Below, piece after piece: positions 1-5,564 of a DNA stretch of 10,935 bases (positions are counted from its first letter, which is position 1; each line of letters opens with the position of its first letter). The stretch spans positions 1 through 10,935 of the forward strand of contig CAIKXW010000444.1 in the NCBI GenBank assembly GCA_903831485.1, in the 5' to 3' direction. The stretch is from an uncultured Alphaproteobacteria bacterium (lineage in GTDB: Bacteria; Pseudomonadota; Alphaproteobacteria; Caulobacterales; Hyphomonadaceae). Under the pieces are notes generated by a model. That model searched no databases. It had not been told where the DNA came from and saw nothing but the letters and a program-made list of their open reading frames with translations. The translations under genes and the position numbers were made by a program.

Positions 1-550
1 CGTGGTCGATCTCGATGCGGATGCGGGCGAGAATGCGATCCGGCTTGCCAAGGCAAAGGGCGTCGATGTGCGCGAGATCGTCGCGTGCGTGCTGGACCGG
101 CCGCGCCACGAAAAGATCATCGCTGACCTCCGCAAGGCAGGCGCGCGGATCAATCTCATTCCGGATGGTGATGTGGCCGGGGTGATCAACACAGCGATGC
201 CGGAGACCGGGATCGACATGTATGTCGGGCAGGGCAAGGCGCCGGAGGGCGTGCTGGCCGCGGCTGCGTTGCGGTGTGTCGGCGGCCAGATGCAGGCGCG
301 GTTCGTGTTTCGCAACGAGGCCGAGAAGATCCAGGCGCAGCGAGCCGGGCTGAAGGATGCCGGGCGGCGCTATGCGATCGGCGACCTTGTGTCGGGCGAC
401 GTCGTCTTTGCTGCGACGGGCGTGACCAAGGGTACGCTGCTCGATGGCGCCGTGCGTGGGCGCGGGGTGGTGGAGACGCACACGATGCTGATGTCATCCG
501 CGGACGGCGTTGTGCGGACGATGAGGTCGAAGACGCCGGTGCGCGTGTAG
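1..550 (+). CDS. glpX: Class II fructose-1,6-bisphosphatase GlpX, C-terminal part (5' end outside window)
   Basis: GlpX hydrolyses fructose-1,6-bisphosphate to fructose-6-phosphate in gluconeogenesis; it is a cytosolic, metal-dependent enzyme of the Li+-sensitive phosphatase fold. About 183 residues are visible, a little over half of the usual 320-340. Family signatures are present: IPDGDVAG (about residues 53-60 of the visible part), the substrate-binding GQGKAPEGVLAAAAL segment (77-90) with its conserved Glu, and FAATGVTKGTLLDG (136-149) near the C terminus. The reading frame is open to the left edge, so the GTG at base 2 is an internal valine and not the start. The protein ends at TAG 548-550. 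In many alphaproteobacteria glpX sits between hom and recJ; recJ does not follow here. Identity is very secure; only the N terminus is missing. Confidence 0.96.
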   Translation, partial: VVDLDADAGENAIRLAKAKGVDVREIVACVLDRPRHEKIIADLRKAGARINLIPDGDVAGVINTAMPETGIDMYVGQGKAPEGVLAAAALRCVGGQMQARFVFRNEAEKIQAQRAGLKDAGRRYAIGDLVSGDVVFAATGVTKGTLLDGAVRGRGVVETHTMLMSSADGVVRTMRSKTPVRV

Positions 551-607
551 CGCGCGGGGGCGTTCTCAGTCGCGCGGGCGCGCTGGGGTGACAATTCAGT
601 TTTTCGG

Positions 608-780
608 TTCTTGAGAAGAATCCGGGCGGGCCTCGGGCATAGGTGAGCCCGCCCTCGTGGTTCGACGGGCGCTTCCTTCGGTCGCTGCTCACCTCCATGC
701 AGGCAGCGGGACTGCTAGACTGGTCCTGCGGCTGGCGCAGCTCTTTGCTCACCTGGTTCCTGGGCCTGCCCCCGTGGACC
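608..780 (+). ncRNA. Candidate structured non-coding RNA downstream of glpX, 6S-RNA-like in shape
   Basis: No convincing protein lies between 551 and 807, but the stretch is dense in complementary segments. A long-range stem pairs 624-632 (GGGCGGGCC) with 763-771 (GGCCTGCCC). Its only non-Watson-Crick position, G628/T767, is a G·U wobble in a + strand RNA but an A·C mismatch in a - strand RNA, which favours the + strand. After an internal loop of 9 bases on each side, GGTGAGC (642-648) pairs perfectly with GCTCACC (747-753). A terminal stem pairs 683-688 with 703-708, and a small hairpin CTGCG/CGCAG (726-740) lies in the 3' arm. One long rod of about 150-160 nt with a central bubble and a hairpin on its 3' side resembles 6S RNA (ssrS). 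A competing local hairpin, 624-631 with 647-654 (8 perfect pairs), is also possible. No clear promoter or T-run terminator was seen, and the 6S identity is inference. Confidence 0.42.
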
Positions 781-807
781 GCCTCATGGCCTGGGCGCGC
801 CAGCCGG

Positions 808-1143
808 TCATTTGTTCCGAACAGTCGCACGGGCCGCGGCCACCGCGTTCGCATCGACGCTTGTGGGGATGCGGTAGATGTCGCGGAGACCTTCGGTGAA
901 CTGCGTCGCGGCTTGGCGCCTGTCCATCATCTGGGCGCGATTGAACGCGAAGCGTCTGGCGACGTCGAACCAGTTCGTAAATGGGGGGAGGATTTCGAGC
1001 TTCACCTCGCGGACATTCCAGCCGAGGGCGCGCCAGGCCTGGCGGCCGAGCCTGGCGCGGCGGCCCGTGCTGATCACCATGATCATCAACGGCCAGAAGT
1101 GCCACGCGAGGCCGATCAGAGCCGGCAGGGCGCGCAGGAGCAC
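808..1143 (-). CDS. Small hypothetical protein with one N-terminal membrane segment
   Basis: Family not recognised. The reading frame stays open upstream to an ATG at 1302, but the extra N-terminal part there is rich in Arg, Cys and Pro and does not look coding. The GTG at 1143 is preferred: GGAAG lies 9 bases upstream, and it opens directly into a hydrophobic stretch, LLRALPALIGLAWHFWPLMI (about residues 2-21), followed by a basic segment. This predicts a single membrane helix with the roughly 85-residue C-terminal part in the cytoplasm. That tail reads as plausible protein, with a mixed charged and hydrophobic part containing PPFTNWFDVARRF and ending in NAVAAARATVRNK. The product is about 111 residues. 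It is encoded opposite glpX and divergent from the lipoprotein gene at 1409. It could also start at an internal ATG near residue 21. It is probably real, but no function can be assigned. Confidence 0.5.
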   Translation of the reverse strand: MLLRALPALIGLAWHFWPLMIMVISTGRRARLGRQAWRALGWNVREVKLEILPPFTNWFDVARRFAFNRAQMMDRRQAATQFTEGLRDIYRIPTSVDANAVAAARATVRNK

Positions 1144-1166
1144 AAGGGGATGCTTCCACGCTTCAT

Positions 1167-1186
1167 GCGGCCGATTACACGGCCGC
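1167..1186. repeat. Perfect GC-rich inverted repeat upstream of the small - strand gene
   Basis: GCGGCCG (1167-1173) and CGGCCGC (1180-1186) are perfect complements around the loop ATTACA. The element lies 24 bases upstream of the proposed GTG start at 1143, so in the - strand mRNA it would be a leader hairpin; as DNA it could be an operator. No T-run follows on either strand, so it is not an intrinsic terminator. Confidence 0.4.
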
Positions 1187-1213
1187 AGACACCCCCACCG
1201 ATTCTGGGCCACT

Positions 1214-1304
1214 GTTTCCCCCAAACACTTGGCGGAAGCGATTGAGAACGTTGGAGTTCGGCGTTCAGTTTCCCTCAAACGCGAGCAAGCGTTTTGCCCC
1301 AAAC
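1214..1304. promoter_or_regulatory. Three near-identical GTTT-N5/6-AAAC elements in a divergent promoter region
   Basis: The elements are GTTTCCCCCAAAC (1214-1226), GTTTCCCTCAAAC (1268-1280) and GTTTTGCCCCAAAC (1291-1304). Each is an inverted repeat (GTTT/AAAC) around a C-rich spacer, and each is followed by a loosely similar G/C-rich tail. They are the most conspicuous repeats in the 265-base gap between the divergent genes starting at 1143 (-) and 1409 (+). Repeated dyads in a divergent intergenic region are typical of operators for a dimeric regulator, but the regulator is unknown and this role is inference. The same gap also holds a GGCGGC/GCCGCC inverted repeat at 1325-1344. Confidence 0.35.
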
Positions 1305-1408
1305 CCGGCGTTCCGCGGGGTGGGGGCGGCGCTATCCGGCCGCCTTGCAGCGCGTGGGGTTTGCGGAATTTGCTGGGGTGCTAAGGGAGTGGCGAAGAGG
1401 ATGAATCG

Positions 1409-1735
1409 ATGAAGTGGCTGGTGCTGGCGGGCGTGGTTCTGGTTGCAGGCTGTGGGGAGGCGACGCTGCCGCCGAGCGAGACGCACGTGGCGTTCACGAA
1501 GGCTTGCGTTGCCGGGGGAGACGCCGCCGACGTGTGCGAGTGCCGGGCGACGAAGATCGATGCGCTGGTGGCCGACGGGTCGGTTAGCGAGGAGGTGCAG
1601 CGGGCTTTCCTGCTGCAGGCGCAGGGCAAGGAAGACGAGGCGGATGCGATCATGGTGACGCTGCCGCCGGGCGACCTCCTGCACCAGCCGAGCCTGATCG
1701 CAGAGGCGCAGCTTGCGTGTGCTGCGTCGAACTAG
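1409..1735 (+). CDS. Small four-cysteine lipoprotein, first of a tandem pair
   Basis: A 108-residue predicted lipoprotein of unknown function. A short hydrophobic signal peptide (residues 1-14) ends in the lipobox VAGC, so Cys15 would be lipidated. The +2 residue is Gly, not Asp, which permits sorting to the outer membrane. The mature part holds Cys33, Cys43, Cys45 and Cys104 in the pattern C-x9-C-x-C-x58-C, within CVAGGDAADVCEC, followed by a mostly helical acidic region and an LPP motif (85-87). The gene at 1820 has the same layout, so the two are diverged duplicates. AAGAGG lies 8 bases before the chosen ATG. An out-of-frame ATG at 1401 gives only three codons, and its TGA overlaps the true start (ATGA). 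The conserved cysteines suggest disulfides in the periplasm. The lipoprotein call is strong. Confidence 0.82.
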   Translation: MKWLVLAGVVLVAGCGEATLPPSETHVAFTKACVAGGDAADVCECRATKIDALVADGSVSEEVQRAFLLQAQGKEDEADAIMVTLPPGDLLHQPSLIAEAQLACAASN

Positions 1736-1767
1736 GCGTCGCAGTCGATTGACGTTGAGCGTGCGGT

Positions 1768-1800
1768 GGAAGCCGGATAGAAGCGGCTTCCGGGTTTTCC
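1768..1800 (+). terminator. Probable rho-independent terminator after the first lipoprotein gene
   Basis: GGAAGCCG (1768-1775) and CGGCTTCC (1784-1791) form a perfect 8-bp stem with an 8-base loop, followed by GGGTTTTCC. The T-tract is short and is preceded by three G residues, so termination may be partial. A wider inverted repeat encloses it: GAGCGTG (1757-1763) with CACGCTC (1810-1816), the latter just upstream of the ATG at 1820. The hairpin could therefore also affect translation of the second lipoprotein. Confidence 0.55.
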
Positions 1801-1819
1801 AGACAGGTTCACGCTCGCC

Positions 1820-2161
1820 ATGAGGCGCTCTTCAGCATCGCTTCCGGGGCTTGCGGTTTTGCTGCTGGCTGCTGTCGCAATCGCGGGATGCAGCCAGAAC
1901 GAGCAGGGCCGCAAGACGATCGAGGCGCAGTGCATCGCCGGCGGCGGAGCCGAGGATGTGTGCGCGTGCCTCGCCAAGACGTCGGCCGAGCGTCTGGACA
2001 AGGAATTGTTCGATATCGTCGTGCTCGGCGCGCAGGGCGAAGACCTGGAAACGGCGGAGCGGATTGCGGAGCTGCCGCCGGAGCTCGAGAACAAGCTGTC
2101 AGCCGTGGTCCCCGAGATCATCAAGCAGTGCGGGGCTGAGAGCTACCTGGTTACAGGCTAG
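1820..2161 (+). CDS. Small four-cysteine lipoprotein, second of a tandem pair
   Basis: A 113-residue predicted lipoprotein and paralogue of the upstream gene. A basic n-region (MRR) and a hydrophobic core (about 8-22) lead to the lipobox IAGC, with lipidated Cys24 and Ser at +2. Cys38, Cys48, Cys50 and Cys104 fall in CIAGGGAEDVCAC and near the C terminus (IIKQC), matching the spacing C-x9-C-x-C of the neighbour. Shared features also include an AQG motif (71-73 here, 71-73 there) and an ELPP/TLPP motif. The paralogues diverge strongly outside these points, which suggests an old duplication. The Shine-Dalgarno sequence is weak (ACAGG at 1803-1807, 12 bases upstream), and the region before the ATG can pair with 1757-1763. 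Function unknown; a periplasm-facing, disulfide-containing domain is inferred. Confidence 0.82.
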   Translation: MRRSSASLPGLAVLLLAAVAIAGCSQNEQGRKTIEAQCIAGGGAEDVCACLAKTSAERLDKELFDIVVLGAQGEDLETAERIAELPPELENKLSAVVPEIIKQCGAESYLVTG

Positions 2162-2441
2162 GTCCCTCGTGAAGTGAGCGCGTCCGCAATCCGAGCAGGG
2201 GTGCCGATGGCTGGCGGAGCCAGATCGGGATCAAGGAGCAGGCGCAGATATCGAACAGCCGCGGCGCGACTGCGTGCGCAATGGGATATGCCGAGACGGG
2301 AATTTCGGCAGAGGCCTGACGCCCTGCGATCAGTGCAGATGCAAACACCCGCGACGAAAAAACCACGCTTCAGGAATGAATCAACTCGCGCCCGTTTTGA
2401 GTATTGCGGAGGACGCGCCTGCGGTGCACCAAAATCACTCG

Positions 2442-2506
2442 TACGCTGCGAAGCGTATTCCGGGATCCGCGCCGCTCTTCGGGGCTGTTGAGCGGACGGA
2501 TCCCGG
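2442..2506. repeat. Adjacent stable stem-loops upstream of mtnP (one GNRA-capped, one 16-bp two-part stem)
   Basis: TACGCT-GCGA-AGCGTA (2442-2457) is a perfect 6-bp stem closed by a GNRA tetraloop on the + strand. Two bases later CCGGGATCCG (2460-2469) pairs perfectly with CGGATCCCGG (2497-2506). Inside it CCGCTC (2472-2477) pairs with GAGCGG (2490-2495), leaving a 12-base loop. Neither strand has a T-run directly after the stem, so this is not a standard intrinsic terminator. It could be part of a leader RNA, a small RNA or a REP-like palindrome. Confidence 0.5.
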
Positions 2507-2542
2507 CTCGCAGCCCCTCATCAAATCGAAAACGAAATGATC

Positions 2543-2566
2543 GGCTAGCCGGCTCCCGTGCTAGCC
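2543..2566. repeat. Stem-loop 58 bases upstream of the mtnP start
   Basis: GGCTAGC (2543-2549) and GCTAGCC (2560-2566) are perfect complements around a 10-base loop. Flanking ATC (2540-2542) and GAT (2569-2571) can extend the stem after a short bulge. It is the last hairpin before the AAGGA ribosome-binding site at 2613-2617. Confidence 0.4.
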
Positions 2567-2623
2567 CCGATTGCGTTGTTGTATCAATGCGGCGACGCGG
2601 GATGGCGTTCGCAAGGATCAGGC

Positions 2624-3502
2624 ATGAGCAAGTGGGTTCTCGGCATCATTGGCGGTTCGGGGCTGTATCAGGTTCCGGGGATTGAAGGCGGGCGGTGGCA
2701 GACGGTCACGTCGCCATGGGGCGTGCCGTCGGATCAGGTGTTTCGCGGGACGTTGCATGGCGTCGGCGTCGTGTTCCTGCCGCGGCATGGTCGTGGGCAT
2801 CGGCTGGGGCCGACGCAGCTGAACTATCGCGCCAACATCGACGTGATGAAGCGCTGCGGCGTGACGGACATTCTCTCGCTGTCGGCATGTGGGTCGCTGA
2901 AGGAGGAGATGGCCCCGGGCGATTTCGTGATCGTGGACCAGTTCATCGACAGGACGTTCGCGCGCGAGAAGAGTTTCTTCGGCGAGGGTGTCGTGGCGCA
3001 TGTGTCGATGGCGCATCCGGTGTCGTCTCGACTGGCGGGCATGGCGGCCAAGGCTAGCGCGGCGGTGGGTGTGAAGACGCACCGGGGCGGAACCTATCTC
3101 GCGATGGAGGGGCCGCAGTTTTCCTCGCTTGCGGAATCGAAGCTGTACAGGTCCTGGGGGTGCTCGGTGATCGGCATGACCAACATGCCCGAGGCGAAGC
3201 TGGCGCGCGAGGCGGAACTTCCCTACGCCACGGTGGCGATGGTGACGGACTATGACTGCTGGCACGAGGAGGTGGCGGCGGTGTCGGTGACCGACGTGCT
3301 GAAGGTGCTGCATGGCAACGCGGAGCGGGCCGCGGCGCTGGTCTCGCGCGTGGCGGGGCGGATGGCCGAGGGGCCGCGTGACCCCGACCCCGATGGAATT
3401 GATACCTGCCTTGACCACGCGATCATCACAGGGTCGCAGCATCGCGATCCCGCGCTGATGGCGCGGCTGGATGCTGTCGCTGGACGGGTGTTACGGGCTT
3501 GA
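2624..3502 (+). CDS. mtnP: S-methyl-5'-thioadenosine phosphorylase (MTAP)
   Basis: Cleaves 5'-methylthioadenosine with phosphate to adenine and 5-methylthioribose-1-phosphate, removing the by-product of polyamine and homoserine-lactone synthesis; cytosolic, PNP/UDP phosphorylase family. The 292 residues match the family length. Visible motifs are the phosphate-binding GGSGLY (10-15), PRHGRGHR (53-60), NYRANI (67-72), CGSLKEEMAPGDFVIVDQ (89-106), the nucleoside site MEGPQF (161-166), MTNMPEA (185-191) and TDYDCW (208-213). The two Asp of DYD are those expected for 6-aminopurine (adenine) recognition, as in human MTAP, rather than the Asn of guanosine/inosine phosphorylases. The ATG at 2624 is chosen because AAGGA lies 6 bases upstream and VLGIIGGSG follows at once; an in-frame GTG at 2558 would add 22 residues without conservation. 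apt downstream consumes its adenine product. Confidence 0.95.
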   Translation: MSKWVLGIIGGSGLYQVPGIEGGRWQTVTSPWGVPSDQVFRGTLHGVGVVFLPRHGRGHRLGPTQLNYRANIDVMKRCGVTDILSLSACGSLKEEMAPGDFVIVDQFIDRTFAREKSFFGEGVVAHVSMAHPVSSRLAGMAAKASAAVGVKTHRGGTYLAMEGPQFSSLAESKLYRSWGCSVIGMTNMPEAKLAREAELPYATVAMVTDYDCWHEEVAAVSVTDVLKVLHGNAERAAALVSRVAGRMAEGPRDPDPDGIDTCLDHAIITGSQHRDPALMARLDAVAGRVLRA

Positions 3503-3590
3503 CGGAGACCCATGCGTCCCGCCACATCCGACACGCGGCGTGACCTCGGTGCGGGGTGAACTGGGCGCGGTGTGGAAGAGACGAGCCTAG

Positions 3591-4229
3591 ATGCCCGACA
3601 ACCTGCTGTTGTTCATCGGGCTGACCACGCTGGTCAGTCTCGCGCCCGGCCCCAACGTCATGTTCATCATGTCGCAAGCGGCGTTGCGCGGGCATCGCGC
3701 GGGGATGATGGCGGGTCTTGGGATCCAGGTCGCCAATGTGGTGTATTTCGCGCTGACGCTGTTGGGGCTCGGGGTGCTGATCTCGACCTCGGAGCTGCTG
3801 TTCTTCATCCTCAAATGGACGGGCGCGGGGTATCTGGCGTTGATCGGCATTCTCGCGCTGGTGCGATCGTTCAGGCCGCAGCCGGTCATCGATCCGGCTC
3901 AGCGGGCGCCGGTGATCGCGGTGCACCGTGGGGCGTTCTTCGACGGGCTGGTGATCGGGTTCGGCAATCCGAAGACGATCTTCTGGTTCCTGACCTTCCT
4001 GCCGCAATTCATCAGCCCGCAGCAGAGCCTCGCGAACCAGATGCTGACGCTGGGCATCATCGGCACGGTGATCGATCTTGCGATCCAGTGGATGTACACG
4101 CATGTCGGCGGGGCGATGTCGCGGTTCCTGGCGCAGCCGCAGATCAGGCGCTGGTTCGAGCGCGGCGTGGGCGTGGTGTTCATCGCGATCGCGCTGATGG
4201 TCGCGTTCGGGATGCAGCAGCACAAGTGA
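3591..4229 (+). CDS. LysE/RhtB-family amino-acid (or metabolite) exporter
   Basis: A 212-residue inner-membrane protein with about six predicted helices, the usual length for this family, which exports amino acids such as lysine, threonine or homoserine lactone by proton exchange. The hallmark motif LAPGPNVMFIMSQA (about residues 17-30) ends the first helix. A second conserved element, GFGNPKTIFWFLTFLPQF (about 123-140), opens the C-terminal half. Hydrophobic stretches lie near residues 5-27, 38-65, 67-90, 126-142, 148-170 and 188-206. The substrate cannot be read from the sequence. A GGAAGAG element lies about 13 bases upstream of the ATG, a loose ribosome-binding site. The GST gene follows 12 bases after the stop, so they are probably co-transcribed. 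The gene at 9051 encodes a second, quite different member of the same family. Confidence 0.9.
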   Translation: MPDNLLLFIGLTTLVSLAPGPNVMFIMSQAALRGHRAGMMAGLGIQVANVVYFALTLLGLGVLISTSELLFFILKWTGAGYLALIGILALVRSFRPQPVIDPAQRAPVIAVHRGAFFDGLVIGFGNPKTIFWFLTFLPQFISPQQSLANQMLTLGIIGTVIDLAIQWMYTHVGGAMSRFLAQPQIRRWFERGVGVVFIAIALMVAFGMQQHK

Positions 4230-4241
4230 AGGGATGGAGCG

Positions 4242-4886
4242 ATGACGCCGAAGCTGCATATCGGGGACAAGAACTACTCGTCGTGGTCGATGCGGCCGTG
4301 GCTGGCGCTGCGGGTGGGCGGCATCGCGTTCGACGAGATGATGCATGCACTGCCGGAGATGGGCGGCAAGCCCGCATTCGGGGCGTTGTCGCCCAACGCC
4401 AAAGTGCCGGCGCTTGATCTCGGTGGCGGGGTGGTGATCGCGGAAAGTCTCGCGATCTGCGAGTGGGCGGCGGAGCAGCAGCCGAGCCTGTGGCCTGAGG
4501 ATGCAACGGCGCGGGCGCTGGCGCGGGCGGCGAGCGCGATCATGCATTCGGGCTTCCCGAACCTGCGCAACGATGCGCCGATGAACATCCGCCGGCGGAG
4601 TGATGCGTCGCGCATGACGGCTGATGGGCTGGCTGATGCAGCGCGGGTGGATGCGCTGTGGCGTGAGTGGCTCGCGCGGTCTGGCGGGCCGTTCCTGTTC
4701 GGGCGGTGGTCAATTGCCGACGCAATGTATGCGCCAGTGGTGACGCGGTTCGTGACCTACGCCATCCCGCGCTCGGACGTGGCGCAGGGCTATCTCGACC
4801 GGATGTGGGCCGAGCCGAATTTTGCAGCGTGGGTGGACGGGGCTGAGGCGGAGACGCGGCAGTTGCCGAGGTCGGATCAGGCATAG
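4242..4886 (+). CDS. Glutathione S-transferase family protein
   Basis: A 214-residue soluble protein with the two-domain GST fold: an N-terminal thioredoxin-like glutathione domain (about 1-82) and an all-helical C-terminal domain. Motifs seen are the YSSWSMRPW segment (12-20), where a Ser is the likely glutathione-activating residue, the cis-proline KVPAL (54-58), the glutathione-gripping ES pair (68-69) in IAESLAICEWAAE, and a SIADAMYAPV helix (about 157-166) carrying the N-capping Asp of the GST C-terminal domain. This pattern is closest to the YfcF/zeta-like bacterial GSTs; the actual substrate is unknown. GGGATGGAG precedes the ATG by 3 bases, overlapping the spacer after the LysE-family gene, so translation is likely linked. 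Expression with the exporter suggests a shared detoxification or export role (inference). Confidence 0.9.
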   Translation: MTPKLHIGDKNYSSWSMRPWLALRVGGIAFDEMMHALPEMGGKPAFGALSPNAKVPALDLGGGVVIAESLAICEWAAEQQPSLWPEDATARALARAASAIMHSGFPNLRNDAPMNIRRRSDASRMTADGLADAARVDALWREWLARSGGPFLFGRWSIADAMYAPVVTRFVTYAIPRSDVAQGYLDRMWAEPNFAAWVDGAEAETRQLPRSDQA

Positions 4887-4949
4887 CGCCGTCACTTTCC
4901 CGACAAGCGGGGATGATCTACCTAACGCTGCGCGAGACAGGGACGCCCC

Positions 4950-5477
4950 ATGGAACTGAAAGACGCAATCCGCACCATTCCGGACTTCCCGAAGCCGGGG
5001 ATCATGTTCCGGGATGTGACCACGCTGATGGGCGATCCGCGGGCGTTCCGGCAGGCGGTGGACGAGCTGGTGCAGCCCTGGGCCGGCGCCAAGATCGACA
5101 AGGTGGCGGGGATCGAGGCGCGCGGGTTCATTCTCGGGGGGGCGGTGGCGCACCAGCTGTCGGCGGGGTTCGTGCCGCTGCGCAAGAAGGGCAAGCTGCC
5201 CCATCATGTGATAACCGAAAGCTATGAACTGGAGTACGGCGTCGACTCCATGGAAATGCATACAGACGCCATCGCGCCAGGCGACCGCGTGCTGCTGGTG
5301 GACGATCTGATCGCGACCGGCGGTACGGCTATGGCGGCGGTAAAGCTCCTGCGGAAAGCGGGCGCAAAGATCGCGGGCGCGGCCTTCCTGGTGTGCCTGC
5401 CGGAACTGCAGGGCGACACGAAGCTCGCGGGCCAAGGGATAAACGTCAGCTACCTGGTGTGGTTCGCCGGACATTAA
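4950..5477 (+). CDS. apt: Adenine phosphoribosyltransferase
   Basis: Converts adenine and PRPP to AMP and pyrophosphate in purine salvage; cytosolic homodimer. At 175 residues it has the normal length and the complete set of type I phosphoribosyltransferase motifs: [12 protein letters not shown] (13-24), EARGF (56-60) for base binding, LRKKGKLP (77-84), the flexible catalytic loop around SYELEYG (91-97), and the PRPP-binding [13 protein letters not shown] (115-127) with its paired Asp. The start ATG follows ACAGGG with a 7-base spacer and gives the typical N terminus [14 protein letters not shown]. The gene stands 63 bases after the GST stop, in the same direction as mtnP, whose product adenine is its substrate. 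A short CCCG/CGGG hairpin lies in the gap. Assignment very secure. Confidence 0.97.
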   Translation: MELKDAIRTIPDFPKPGIMFRDVTTLMGDPRAFRQAVDELVQPWAGAKIDKVAGIEARGFILGGAVAHQLSAGFVPLRKKGKLPHHVITESYELEYGVDSMEMHTDAIAPGDRVLLVDDLIATGGTAMAAVKLLRKAGAKIAGAAFLVCLPELQGDTKLAGQGINVSYLVWFAGH

Positions 5478-5512
5478 CCCTTGGCGTTTCAATGAGGTAG
5501 CGCGGGCATTGA

Positions 5513-5543
5513 CCCGGACCGCCCGGACCGCCACCTATGGCGG
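5513..5543 (+). repeat. Tandem 9-bp repeat followed by a hairpin between apt and the ClpP-like gene
   Basis: CCCGGACCG occurs twice in direct tandem (5513-5521 and 5522-5530). The end of the second copy runs into CCGCCA-CCTA-TGGCGG (5528-5543), a perfect 6-bp stem. The element ends 21 bases before the ClpP-like start and just ahead of its GGAG ribosome-binding site. No T-run follows, so a leader hairpin or protein-binding site is more likely than a terminator. Confidence 0.35.
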
Positions 5544-5564
5544 GCACGTTCCATCGGAGTTTCC

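Larger units (their letters stand above)
2162..2623. other. 462-base intergenic region with several stem-loops, upstream of mtnP
   Basis: No convincing protein gene is present. At least four hairpins can be drawn: TGCCGA/TCGGCA (2289-2310), TACGCT/AGCGTA (2442-2457), a long two-part stem at 2460-2506 and GGCTAGC/GCTAGCC (2543-2566). The part from about 2335 to 2400 is less GC-rich than its surroundings, with an A6 run and TTTTGAG, and could carry the promoter for mtnP. The hairpins lie between this point and the mtnP start, where a 5' leader would be. No known riboswitch consensus was recognised. Confidence 0.45.

Noticed and set aside
624..654. Intrinsic terminator after glpX (GGGCGGGC/GCCCGCCC hairpin)
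   Set aside because: The stem is perfect but no T-run follows on the + strand, so it is treated as part of the RNA candidate.
661..700. Bacterial SRP (4.5S) RNA, suggested by CGAAGGAAGC on the - strand
   Set aside because: The conserved SRP apical sequence (GGTC...GGAAGGAAGCAGCC) is not matched and the surrounding pairs do not form the SRP domain IV helix.
186..854. Long - strand reading frame across the glpX 3' end and the following gap
   Set aside because: It is antisense to the clear glpX frame and rich in Arg, Pro and Ser; it is open only because high GC lowers stop frequency. Its middle covers the structured RNA candidate.
643..1245. + strand 200-codon frame over the RNA candidate and the small - strand gene
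   Set aside because: Composition is arbitrary, no ribosome-binding site is seen, and it conflicts with the better supported - strand gene at 808-1143.
2151..2366. 71-codon - strand frame in the gap after the second lipoprotein
   Set aside because: It overlaps the end of the lipoprotein gene, has no family character and no convincing start signal.
2376..2540. 54-codon + strand frame MNQLAPVLSIAED... upstream of mtnP
   Set aside because: AGGA touches the ATG with no proper spacer, and the 3' half is made of perfect hairpins (2442-2506), which fits an RNA or palindrome better than a protein. Not excluded, but unsupported.
2558..2623. In-frame upstream GTG start for mtnP
   Set aside because: It adds 22 residues not typical of the family, while ATG 2624 has AAGGA at good spacing.
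3426..4547. 373-codon - strand frame
   Set aside because: Antisense to the LysE-family and GST genes; rich in Arg, His and Pro as expected of a shadow of GC-rich coding DNA.
4710..5534. 274-codon - strand frame over apt
   Set aside because: It is the complement of the unmistakable apt gene and has no motif of its own.
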